64,000 nucleotides of DNA from Acidiluteibacter ferrifornacis (lineage in GTDB: Bacteria > Bacteroidota > Bacteroidia > Flavobacteriales_E > Vicingaceae), in the NCBI RefSeq assembly GCF_009909615.1, contig NZ_WWNE01000012.1:186001-250000 (forward strand), given 5' to 3'. Under the pieces are notes generated by a model that saw only the letters and a list, made by a program, of their open reading frames with translations, had not been told where the DNA came from and did not search any database. Numbering within the stretch: position 1 is the stretch's first letter; each line of letters begins with the position of its first letter. Positions 43,148 to 50,501 of the stretch are shown here, piece after piece. The position numbers and the translations under genes are program-made.

Positions 43148-43290
43148 GTCCCTTGAATTTTTGTTTTTGGAAAATAAAATGAATCCTTAGAGAAACCGGG
43201 AAGCTTCAATCTGTGATTGGAGATCACCCGGCTGAACTTAGGATTTATAAAATTTGGAGGAAATAAAAATTCAAAGGACGAGCTTTTTTT
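43148..43290 (+). ncRNA. Candidate structured RNA: 132-nt gapless hairpin followed by a T-run
   Basis: Bases 43148-43190 pair with 43237-43279 in exact register over 43 positions (31 Watson-Crick and 4 G-U pairs). Inside are CCGGG / CCCGG (43196-43200 with 43227-43231) and an 8-bp apical stem CTTCAATC / GATTGGAG (43204-43211 with 43215-43222) with loop TGT. Four bases after the outer stem a run of seven T begins (43284-43290), giving terminator character on +. A promoter-like element ends just before the hairpin. It codes for nothing visible. Alternatives are a MITE-like miniature element, or a 5' UTR structure for the minus-strand GNAT gene. The remaining sequence to 43471 is AT-rich, with a weak hairpin at 43297-43317. 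Confidence 0.45.
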
Positions 43291-43471
43291 GTTTCGTTTT
43301 TTTGGTGGACAAAAAAATGAAAAATCTAAATCAAAAAAAGTAAGTCCCTATTTTAAGATAAATTAAATGAAATCTTCATTTTTATGGAATAGTTCATTTA
43401 TTACTATGTAGTTACACTTTAATGTCTATTTAATTCGATATACTTTTGTTTTTTGTCGTACAACAGTGAAA

Positions 43472-44713
43472 TTAATTATTCTCAATTAATTTAATACTCT
43501 TTTCTAGGCAATAAAATTCAAATTCTCGCTCAGGAAAATGGACTTCTCCACGGATGTAATACGCTCTTTTTTTATAGAACTCAATCACCTTTTTGTTCTG
43601 ACTATAGGCATCTAATCGGATAGAAGTATAACCATTGTCAATTGCATATAACTCAGCAAAATCCATCATTTTAGTGGCATAACCGTTGCGTTGATGAATG
43701 GGATTCACGACCAATCGATGAATGACTAATATTTTAGAATCATCAAATTGCCAATTCACTGTACTATAAACTGCTTCTTGAATTTCGCTGATGTTAATTG
43801 CGCCAATAATCTCATTACCATGTGATAGTACAAATAAATAACCTTTCCTTAAATCATCTTCAATTATGGATTGGGTGGGATAGTTATCCGTCCATTGAAA
43901 AATAGAGTTTCGTTCCAATTCCGCCTTTGCAGCTAAGTAAATTTGAAACAGTTTATCAGCATCAGAAACGGTTCCCTTTTTTATATTGAGTTGTTCAACT
44001 ATAGTAGTTTCTGTATTGGTTTCGTAAACAATCAATCCTTCATTCGTTTCGTCCAATTGTTCTAAAAGCTGTCCATTCTTATTCCATACCGCACTTTGGC
44101 CTGTACTCATAAAGTTGTCGCAAAAACCAATGCTATTCACCATTAAAACTGGAGTGTTAAATTCCTTTGCAATGGAAGGGAAGTAGGAATTGGCTTTCTC
44201 TATTCCGTGATTTGGTTTGGCAACACTCGCAATGTAAATATCAGCTCCGTTATTATGAGCGTTTATAAAATGTTCACGTTGCAATAATTCATAGCAAATT
44301 CCAAAAGCAATTTTAGTTTGATCAATGACAATGTATTCTTGATTTTTACCTGCTACAAAATAGGGCAATTCGTCATCATGCAGGATTTGCTTGGAATAGA
44401 CTAACCGATTTTTGTTGGGTTGAAAAAGGAGCAGACTTATTCTAACTCCATCTTTATAAGGAGTGGGCATTCCAACTCCGATAGTAATCTTATTTTGATC
44501 TGATAACTTCTGAAATGGATCAAATAGTTCATCATCAATTGACGCAGTCAACTCTTTGGCCAATTCAGGCTCGTAACCGGTAATGGACAATTCAGGAAAA
44601 ACAATCAAATCTGCATTCAGTTTAATTGCCTTTTTAATCAATCGAATATGATTCTTGATGTTCTTTTGAACATTCCCTTTAGTAGATTTTAGTTGGGCAA
44701 GACAGATTTTCAT
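43472..44713 (-). CDS. Carbon-nitrogen hydrolase fused to a C-terminal GNAT acetyltransferase
   Basis: The 413-residue protein has a nitrilase-superfamily domain (about residues 1-235) with the complete triad Glu41 (FPELSITGYEP), Lys108 (YSKQILHDDELPYF) and Cys140 (FGICYELLQREHF). A GNAT domain follows (about 245-405) with VIHRLVVNPIHQRNGYATKM and KVIEFYKKRAYYI. The hydrolase acts on amide or nitrile carbon-nitrogen bonds. The known bifunctional family has the GNAT half first, whereas here the order is reversed. The substrate is unknown. The GNAT acetyl-CoA loop reads QRNGYA, close to consensus. It is a single-gene unit on the minus strand. Confidence 0.88.
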   Translation of the reverse strand: MKICLAQLKSTKGNVQKNIKNHIRLIKKAIKLNADLIVFPELSITGYEPELAKELTASIDDELFDPFQKLSDQNKITIGVGMPTPYKDGVRISLLLFQPNKNRLVYSKQILHDDELPYFVAGKNQEYIVIDQTKIAFGICYELLQREHFINAHNNGADIYIASVAKPNHGIEKANSYFPSIAKEFNTPVLMVNSIGFCDNFMSTGQSAVWNKNGQLLEQLDETNEGLIVYETNTETTIVEQLNIKKGTVSDADKLFQIYLAAKAELERNSIFQWTDNYPTQSIIEDDLRKGYLFVLSHGNEIIGAINISEIQEAVYSTVNWQFDDSKILVIHRLVVNPIHQRNGYATKMMDFAELYAIDNGYTSIRLDAYSQNKKVIEFYKKRAYYIRGEVHFPEREFEFYCLEKSIKLIENN

Positions 44714-44797
44714 GAGAAAGAAAAGATTTCTTTCTTATAAAAATAGGGATATAAATTGAATGTTTTTAACCCTTATAAATGACTTGTATTCAAAATT

Positions 44798-45457
44798 CTA
44801 TTCTTTTTTAAATTCTTCCATTTCGTTATAGAATTGAATCGCTTTCATAACAGATTTTCCACCTGATCCGGCTAACATGTTTCTGAACCATGCTTTATTT
44901 AAGTTTTCAATGGTGTGCTGCTTATACAGCCAATAGCTTAAATAGAGGAATGATAGTGTCAAAATAGACTGAAAAATGAGATAACCTGTACCAACTTCAT
45001 TCGGAAACCAGTTGTCGGATAAATAGAAGGTGGTAAAAAATGGAAACTGTAAACACATTATTTTGGAGTGATTGATAATCGACAATTGCAATTTGGATAA
45101 CTGCTGCTGAATTTCTAGAACACTTCCGTCGTAATTAATGGTATTCGTCCAAGTGAGGTGTTTGATGTAATCTGCAAACCCTTTTACATTAATCAAAGCA
45201 ATGATAGAAACAGAGCCAATGAAATAATTCAACGAAGCACTGTAGTTAGTTATTGAATAAGTTAAAGCGTACCCCAATAAAAATAAGTAAAAAACAAAAG
45301 CGATAATTCCTGACGTTTTTAATCGAATCAACGACTTTAAGGAATTTTGAGCCTTAGTATTTATAGTTTCTTTTAAAAGAATTTGATTGATTCGGAGTGT
45401 TTTCTCAATCTTGCTGTTTTGTTCTTTCCAGATATTGATCAATTCTATATTTTCCAT
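44798..45457 (-). CDS. Membrane protein encoded with an ECF sigma factor, putative anti-sigma
   Basis: The 219-residue protein has a cytoplasmic N-terminus (MENIELINIWKEQNSKIEKT, about 45 residues), four hydrophobic segments (about 48-70, 75-95, 135-155, 160-180), and a short helical tail. It starts one nt after the sigma factor stop, so translational coupling is likely. Its N-terminal helix could bind the sigma factor, but there is no zinc-binding anti-sigma (HxxxCxxC) motif. I recall similar proteins behind ECF sigma genes in Bacteroidota. ATG 45457 is preferred to a longer frame from 45514, which would overlap the sigma gene. Regulator function is inferred from position. Confidence 0.75.
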   Translation of the reverse strand: MENIELINIWKEQNSKIEKTLRINQILLKETINTKAQNSLKSLIRLKTSGIIAFVFYLFLLGYALTYSITNYSASLNYFIGSVSIIALINVKGFADYIKHLTWTNTINYDGSVLEIQQQLSKLQLSIINHSKIMCLQFPFFTTFYLSDNWFPNEVGTGYLIFQSILTLSFLYLSYWLYKQHTIENLNKAWFRNMLAGSGGKSVMKAIQFYNEMEEFKKE

Positions 45458-45458
45458 T

Positions 45459-45971
45459 TTATTGAGTTTTGAGTTGCGTGATTTTTTGTTTGATAATGAG
45501 TTTGATTCGACCAATCTTAGTCGCGACGTTTGTTTCAGTGATTCCCATAATAGCCGAAATTTCTTTATGGCTTTTCTCTTCCAAATAAAGTAAGATGACC
45601 GCTTTGTCCAATTGCTTCAATTCCAAAATAACTTGTTGCAGCAGTCCTAAATCCGATTCTTTATCATCTTGCATTTCATTGTGTGTAAAATCAATGATGC
45701 TATCTGTTAAAGGATTGGAAATCGTTTTTCGACTATTTTCCTTGCGATAAAACGAAATAGCCACATTTAGTGCAATCCGATACATCCAAGTAGAATACTT
45801 GAAATTGGAGTCATATTTATCAAACGACTTCCAGAGTTGAATAATAATTTCTTGAACAAGGTCTTTTCGGTCTTCACTATTTTGGCAATAGGAGTTCGCT
45901 ACCTTATAAAGGATGCCCTTATTCGTTTGAATAACAGAAATGAAAGAATCAGAAAGATTATTTTTTTCCAT
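45459..45971 (-). CDS. ECF-type RNA polymerase sigma factor
   Basis: The 170-residue protein has sigma region 2 (about residues 20-85: DLVQEIIIQLWKSFDKYD and STWMYRIALNVAISFYRK) and region 4 (about 115-165: LEEKSHKEISAIMGITETNVATKIGRIK), with the linker between. It is the size of ECF sigma factors. The gene is followed after one nt by a four-helix membrane protein and is overlapped by 14 nt by a small lipoprotein gene upstream, so all three are probably one transcript. The signal it answers is unknown. Confidence 0.92.
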   Translation of the reverse strand: MEKNNLSDSFISVIQTNKGILYKVANSYCQNSEDRKDLVQEIIIQLWKSFDKYDSNFKYSTWMYRIALNVAISFYRKENSRKTISNPLTDSIIDFTHNEMQDDKESDLGLLQQVILELKQLDKAVILLYLEEKSHKEISAIMGITETNVATKIGRIKLIIKQKITQLKTQ

Positions 45972-46143
45972 TGCTAACTGTATTCAGTTGATCCATTTTA
46001 AAGGATGACTCAAGACTTTTTGATTCGATCTTTTGTTTTGGACTTGAATAATAATTTCGAGTTAAGGAAATACTACAACCCATAACTAAGAAAAGTGTGA
46101 GTATTACAACCAACCCAAAGATGCATTTTTTTATGTTCCTCAT
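45958..46143 (-). CDS. Small lipoprotein upstream of the ECF sigma gene
   Basis: The 61-residue frame has a basic start (MRNIKKC), a hydrophobic stretch and a lipobox LVMGC (Cys23), then 38 polar residues. It is a credible lipoprotein. Its 3' end overlaps the sigma factor start by 14 nt, which suggests coupling, for example as an envelope sensor. I do not recognise it, and the frame is short, so it may instead be only a leader. Confidence is moderate. Confidence 0.5.
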   Translation of the reverse strand: MRNIKKCIFGLVVILTLFLVMGCSISLTRNYYSSPKQKIESKSLESSFKMDQLNTVSNGKK

Positions 46144-46504
46144 GAATAAATATTTTAAGAGTTAAATCGTCTATTTACTCCATTATTCGCATGAGTTGCC
46201 AAAATATCACAGTTTGGGGTGTTTTTAGGAATTATTTTTTGTGGGAGAATTAATGTGGAAATATAATTTTGTAACTCGTGCAGCTAGGTTTCGTATTCTT
46301 ACAATTTATAAAACCCTGCAATAGAACCTTAAGAAATTACTTTATCTGTATAAATAGATTGAGAAGATATTGAAGTAATAGAACAGAATACAAGAAAGAA
46401 AAGTGTACGTATAATATTTTAATGTCCAGATTGATCCATTTTTTTACAGCTGCAGTATAGTTGTAATGAATGAGAAATACAGTACTTATTCAGTAGTGCT
46501 AATA
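46144..46504. other. Intergenic region with a possible signal-peptide relic
   Basis: This 361-nt stretch contains no intact gene. On the minus strand at 46329-46415 a frame without ATG reads IIRTLFFLVFCSITSISSQ followed by SIYTDKVIS and a stop, which looks like a Bacteroidota signal peptide whose start codon has decayed. The frame continues past the stop with GSIAGFYKL. It may be the remnant of a secreted-protein gene. Confidence 0.3.
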
Positions 46505-47083
46505 TTAATTTGTTACTTCAGAAAGAAGTTTAATTCGCCCTGAGAATAGAATTTCAGATTCGACATCACAATTTTCTCCCGACCAATATTTTTCAGCAAA
46601 GTCTTCAAACTCACTGATTGGGTAAGTATCGCATTTTATATAGCTTGCAGAAGCCTTATGTATTGTATTAGGTTGAATTAACTTTACTTCAAAAATTCTT
46701 TTTTCATTATGAATTTGGGTTAACCAATAATTTAAATGCTCTTCAGTGCATAACCAAATGCATTGCTGTCGAGATGGAAGTTCAGGGAAACGTGATTTTC
46801 TAATATTTTCAAATATTTCTTCCCGAATCCATTTAATGTATTGTAATAATTCAGAGGCGATGTCATTTGCTATAATTTCATATTGACTGGCTCTCATTAG
46901 GTCACAATGGATTCGATTTTCAACTTTTGATTTGGAAGTTTCTATTAGTTCTTTTTTTAGTGAGCAAGAGCTAACAATTTCAGAATAAAAAGTGTTTAAT
47001 TTACTTCCAATAGTATATTCTGAACCAACCTCCCATTGATTTTCTACCCTTCTCTTTTGAATATGAAAGTATCTTTTTGTCAT
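46505..47083 (-). CDS. DUF2441-like protein of unknown function
   Basis: The 192-residue protein begins MTKRYFHIQKRRVENQWEVG and has SRFPELPSRQQCIWLCTEEH near residue 97 and YWLTQIHNEKRIFEVKLI near 118. This pattern fits the DUF2441 family as I recall it (an RxFHI...VG start, LPSRxxCxW, and an acidic C-terminal YW motif). The function is unknown, and a relation to ADP-ribosyltransferase-like folds is only a guess. It lies 68 nt downstream of the toxin gene on the same strand, so it could be part of that accessory cluster. Confidence 0.65.
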   Translation of the reverse strand: MTKRYFHIQKRRVENQWEVGSEYTIGSKLNTFYSEIVSSCSLKKELIETSKSKVENRIHCDLMRASQYEIIANDIASELLQYIKWIREEIFENIRKSRFPELPSRQQCIWLCTEEHLNYWLTQIHNEKRIFEVKLIQPNTIHKASASYIKCDTYPISEFEDFAEKYWSGENCDVESEILFSGRIKLLSEVTN

Positions 47084-47151
47084 TATATTTATTTTATCTA
47101 AGGATTATTTTATAAACTATAATACTTTTATGGAGGCGATAATATTGAAAA

Positions 47152-47457
47152 TTACTTAAGACTGTCTTTTAATTTTTCGGGATTTTGTCTTATATCAAAA
47201 ATGGTGATTACTTCGATTTCATTTGAGCTAGTCAAAACACGATAATAGAAAGTAGTTTGTTTTGTAACCACGCATTTATACAAACCTTGAAATTTGCTTG
47301 ATTTGGGGCAGCTGTATGGTAAATAGGATATTTGATTAAACTTTTCAGTCAGTTTCGAGATAAACCTATCACGAGTTTTCTGATTCCAATTTTCTAATAA
47401 GTAGCTGTTTAATTGAAGTAGTTTTAATTCAGCATGTTCAGATAAGAACACCTTCAT
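47152..47457 (-). CDS. RelE/ParE-family toxin
   Basis: The 101-residue protein matches the RelE/ParE fold: N-terminal MKVFLSEHAELKLLQLNSYL helix pair, FISKLTEKFNQISYLPYSCP, and a C-terminal strand set with FYYRVLTSSNEIEVITIFDIRQNP. Such toxins cut mRNA on the ribosome or inhibit gyrase. The member type cannot be told. Its ATG shares one base with the stop codon of the antitoxin gene (TAATG), a typical coupled toxin-antitoxin layout. Confidence 0.9.
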   Translation of the reverse strand: MKVFLSEHAELKLLQLNSYLLENWNQKTRDRFISKLTEKFNQISYLPYSCPKSSKFQGLYKCVVTKQTTFYYRVLTSSNEIEVITIFDIRQNPEKLKDSLK

Positions 47458-47675
47458 TATGAGATTTTCTTTAAAAATGAATCATAAGAGATTCTTTTGC
47501 CATTGTCTAAATCCTCAATTCCTTTTTTAATGTCTTCTTGCTCACTGGGTGACAATTCATCCCAAAAATCTGATTTTTCTTTTTTGACAAAGTCAGCTAC
47601 TCGTTGGATAAATTCGGCATTCTCATTCTCCAAAATGGTTCTAAGTAATTCTAATTTTGTTGTTTGAATATCCAT
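47457..47675 (-). CDS. Antitoxin of the RelE/ParE-type pair
   Basis: The 72-residue protein is mostly helical (LLRTILENENAEFIQRVADF) with a C-terminal DELSPSEQEDIKKGIEDLDN, a pattern I know from Bacteroidota antitoxins next to ParE/RelE toxins. It should bind and neutralise the toxin and may repress the operon, although no DNA-binding motif is clear. It precedes the toxin with a one-base overlap. Confidence 0.88.
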   Translation of the reverse strand: MDIQTTKLELLRTILENENAEFIQRVADFVKKEKSDFWDELSPSEQEDIKKGIEDLDNGKRISYDSFLKKIS

Positions 47676-47725
47676 GACTTGAAATGATTTACACCAAATT
47701 TACAAAAAATAATGTAGGTGTGTTT

Positions 47726-48460
47726 CTATCCCTTCTCCCAAACCTTCCAAGCTTCTTCTGCTTGAATTTTCAGCATTTGCTCCCCATTAATGGCAATAGC
47801 GCCTGCTGCTTTGGCGTGTTGTAGAAATTGTGTTTCAGAAGGGTTGTAGACCAAATCGTATAAGAAATGTTGTTCGGTCAGGTATTCATAAGGAAGTTCT
47901 GGAGCCTCCGTAATGTTCGGGAAAGTGCCTATCGGCGTAGTATTTACAATCAATAAATGGTGCTTCATCACAAAGCTATTGATGTCCGTGTAGCTTAACT
48001 CGTTTTCAGCTTTAGGATTTCGGCTAACGTAGGTGATCTTGATTCCTAAATTCTCCAATACATAAGCTACCGCTTTTGCTGCGCCTCCAGTACCCAAAAT
48101 TAATGCTCTGGTGTGTATGTTTTCTAAGAAAGGCTTGATGCTGTTTCTGAAACCAATTACATCTGTATTGAAGCCTTTTAAACCACTTTCTGTAAACTGA
48201 ATGGTATTAACTGCTCCAATGGCTTTTGCTTCTTCATCTATTTCGTCCAAATAGGGGAGAATAGCCTCTTTATAAGGGATGGTAACGTTTAATCCGGATA
48301 GTTGGTGCTCTTGTACTAAAGCTGTAAATTCTCCAATCTCAACCAACTCAAACAAAGAGTAGGAAGCATCTGTGATTCCTTCTTTCCCAAACTTTTGTTC
48401 GAAATACTGTTTAGAGAAAGAGTGGGAGAGGTTTTTCCCGATTAAACCAAATTGTCTCAT
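47726..48460 (-). CDS. aroE: Shikimate dehydrogenase
   Basis: The 244-residue enzyme reduces 3-dehydroshikimate with NADPH in aromatic amino acid synthesis. The shikimate site is GLIGKNLSHSFS (5-16) and NVTIPYK (58-64, catalytic Lys64), with IGAVNT (81-86) and the Rossmann loop LGTGGAAKAV near residue 123. It is slightly shorter than E. coli AroE (272), as is usual in this phylum. It is the last gene of the five-gene operon 51914-47726, with a 4-nt gap to the DUF368 gene. Confidence 0.94.
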   Translation of the reverse strand: MRQFGLIGKNLSHSFSKQYFEQKFGKEGITDASYSLFELVEIGEFTALVQEHQLSGLNVTIPYKEAILPYLDEIDEEAKAIGAVNTIQFTESGLKGFNTDVIGFRNSIKPFLENIHTRALILGTGGAAKAVAYVLENLGIKITYVSRNPKAENELSYTDINSFVMKHHLLIVNTTPIGTFPNITEAPELPYEYLTEQHFLYDLVYNPSETQFLQHAKAAGAIAINGEQMLKIQAEEAWKVWEKG

Positions 48461-48464
48461 TAGA

Positions 48465-49391
48465 TTAGGCTTTTTTAAATCGCTTGCCCAATCCTTCTAA
48501 CACAAAAATCAATGCAAAGCCAACAATCGCCAGTACTACAGCAAAAGCCAATTGATTGTCACCTTCAAAATTTTGTGGCAATAAATTAATTTGCTCAAGG
48601 GGTTTTTGCTCTCCATGACGGTCGGTCATGTAACTCAATGTTTCTTTCCAAGGCCAAATTTTATTCAATGATCCAATCATGAACCCTGTCAAAATTGCCA
48701 TTGTTAAGTTGTGGTAGTGTTTTAACAACCAAGATAGTAAATGCGAAAAACTCAATAAACCTGTCACACATCCTACACCGAACAAAGCAATAACATCCAA
48801 TTTAAATTGACTTAAAGAATCGATGATGTAAGCGTATTTTCCCAATAAAACTAAAATAAATGACCCCGATATTCCAGGTAATATCATTGCGCATATTGCT
48901 ATGGCTCCGCTAATTAGAACTGCCCACCAAGTATTAGGAGTAGCTGCAGGTACTATAGAGGTAATCCAATAAATTAAAACGGTTCCGCCAATTAATCCAA
49001 TGATGTTGGTGATATTCCATTTGGTGATGGTTTTAGCTACAAAAATCGCAGAAGCGACAATTAATCCAAAGAAAAATGACCAAATCAAAACTGGATGAAC
49101 TTCTAATAAGTATTTGATTAGTTTAACCATACTTACTAAACTAATGCCGATTCCCAGCACCAATGCTACCAAAAAGCTTCCGTTGATGTGTGCCCAAAAT
49201 CCTTTGAGTCCATCTTCTTTAAGCGCTTTTATTGCTCCTAAATTGAAAGATTTTAATGTATTTACAAACTCTTCATAAATTCCAGCTATCAGTGCGATAG
49301 TTCCGCCTGAGACACCAGGCACAATGTCTGCAGCACCCATTCCCATTCCCTTTAAAGAAATGATGGCGTAGTCTTTCCAACTTCTTTTCAT
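48465..49391 (-). CDS. DUF368 membrane protein (PopT-type polyprenyl-phosphate translocase family)
   Basis: The 308-residue integral membrane protein begins with the DUF368 signature GMGMGAADIVPGVSGGTIALIAGIY (split here: GMGMGAADIVPGVSGGTIA, LIAGIY) and repeats a related GISGSFILVLLGKY in its second half, with about eight to ten membrane segments. A DUF368 protein (PopT) has been reported as an undecaprenyl-phosphate translocase that recycles the lipid carrier across the inner membrane. Applying this role here is inference from the family. It sits just upstream of aroE and downstream of the rhodanese gene. Confidence 0.9.
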   Translation of the reverse strand: MKRSWKDYAIISLKGMGMGAADIVPGVSGGTIALIAGIYEEFVNTLKSFNLGAIKALKEDGLKGFWAHINGSFLVALVLGIGISLVSMVKLIKYLLEVHPVLIWSFFFGLIVASAIFVAKTITKWNITNIIGLIGGTVLIYWITSIVPAATPNTWWAVLISGAIAICAMILPGISGSFILVLLGKYAYIIDSLSQFKLDVIALFGVGCVTGLLSFSHLLSWLLKHYHNLTMAILTGFMIGSLNKIWPWKETLSYMTDRHGEQKPLEQINLLPQNFEGDNQLAFAVVLAIVGFALIFVLEGLGKRFKKA

Positions 49392-49419
49392 ATCAATCTA
49401 TTGTATCTGTGAAGTCCAA

Positions 49420-49710
49420 TTATGACTCTATAAATGCTGTTACACCTCCTTGAAGAGAATGTAGATTTTCTAATTTAAACTTTCTTTCTAGTGTCATAAT
49501 AATTGCCGAAGAGCGTTTTCCACTTTGACAGCAAAAAATAACCTTTTTGTTGGTATCTATCTTGTCAACAGAGTTTAATACTTCGTCCAAAGGAATATTG
49601 ATACCACCTATATTATTGTCTTCAAACTCATAAGGTTCTCTTACATCAATGATTTGGATATCGCTGTTATTGATCACAGCTTTTAGTTCGGTTGGGCTAA
49701 TCGTTTGCAT
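49420..49710 (-). CDS. Single-domain rhodanese-like protein
   Basis: The 96-residue protein is one rhodanese domain with IIDVREPYEFEDNNIGGINIPLDEV (near 20-44) and the catalytic loop FCCQSGKRS (67-75), with a double Cys where the second fits the catalytic position. It could carry sulfane sulfur as a persulfide. It lies in the five-gene operon, 5 nt after the ComA-like gene and 28 nt before DUF368. Confidence 0.92.
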   Translation of the reverse strand: MQTISPTELKAVINNSDIQIIDVREPYEFEDNNIGGINIPLDEVLNSVDKIDTNKKVIFCCQSGKRSSAIIMTLERKFKLENLHSLQGGVTAFIES

Positions 49711-49715
49711 GCTTA

Positions 49716-50501
49716 TTATTTATATTCAGAAATCATTTCATCAGATAGATATTGGAAAAAGGTGTCACCTCTTAGGCCAATTCTCAACGTTTCCAAAGGA
49801 ATAACTTCTTCGTAGCCGATGTTTCCTAAGTTCACGTTAGGACCTAATAATTTGATAAACCACACTTGTTGTGCTTTTATTGGTGCTTCCCAAAGAATTT
49901 TGTCCATTGGTACTTTTTTCAAAATTTTGTTCACCAATGCGCTGTGTGCAGTTCCATTTGGTCGGTAGATTCCTACAGTTCCACTTTCTCTAGCTTCTGC
50001 AATAACTTTCCACGAGCCTGCTTCTAGTTCTTTAGTCATCATACTGATCCATTTTCCTGGACTAATTAGAATGCCTTCTTCTTTAGATCCTACTTCGGAT
50101 AATACAGTAAAATCTTTAGCTAAGGTGCTGATATATTTGCATTTTACATCGTGATTCATAACAATTGAACCGTCAGAAACTTCGCAGACTTGAAGTTTTA
50201 GCTTGTCCATTAACTTTCTATATTCATCAAACATCCCTCTGATAATAAAAGATTCGAAGAGTGTTCCTCCTAAATATACCTTTAGACCAGCGTCATGATA
50301 CAATTTTATTTTCTGTTCAAGATTGTTTGATACATATGAAGTTCCAAACCCTAATTTAATTACATCGGTTAAATCACCAGAAGTTTCAATAAAGTCTTCT
50401 GCCTGTCTAAGGCTTAATCCTTTGTCCATCATCATGGTTACACCATTCTCTCTCGGTTTTGCCGTTCTTTCTGGAATAAACGGTAATTCAAAATTTTTCA
50501 T
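49716..50501 (-). CDS. Phosphosulfolactate synthase (ComA)-family protein
   Basis: The 261-residue protein has the ComA-type TIM-barrel pattern: PRENGVTMMMDKGLSLRQ near residue 17, VIKLGFGTSYV near 47, LKVYLGGTLFESFI near 73, EVSDGSIVMNH near 106, and IWEAPIKAQQVWFIKLLGPNVNLGNI-type end (near 203-228; split in the protein as LWEAPIKAQQ and LGPNVNLGN). ComA adds sulfite to phosphoenolpyruvate to form phosphosulfolactate. In this phylum the product could feed sulfonate metabolism, but the other genes are absent from the window. Its start directly abuts the stop of the TPR gene. Confidence 0.85.
   Translation of the reverse strand: MKNFELPFIPERTAKPRENGVTMMMDKGLSLRQAEDFIETSGDLTDVIKLGFGTSYVSNNLEQKIKLYHDAGLKVYLGGTLFESFIIRGMFDEYRKLMDKLKLQVCEVSDGSIVMNHDVKCKYISTLAKDFTVLSEVGSKEEGILISPGKWISMMTKELEAGSWKVIAEARESGTVGIYRPNGTAHSALVNKILKKVPMDKILWEAPIKAQQVWFIKLLGPNVNLGNIGYEEVIPLETLRIGLRGDTFFQYLSDEMISEYK

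Noticed and set aside
43148-43279. Retron msr/msd RNA or integron attC site
   Set aside because: No reverse transcriptase or integrase gene is adjacent, there is no branching G/inverted a1-a2 arrangement that I can see, and no attC core sites. The long gapless hairpin fits neither.
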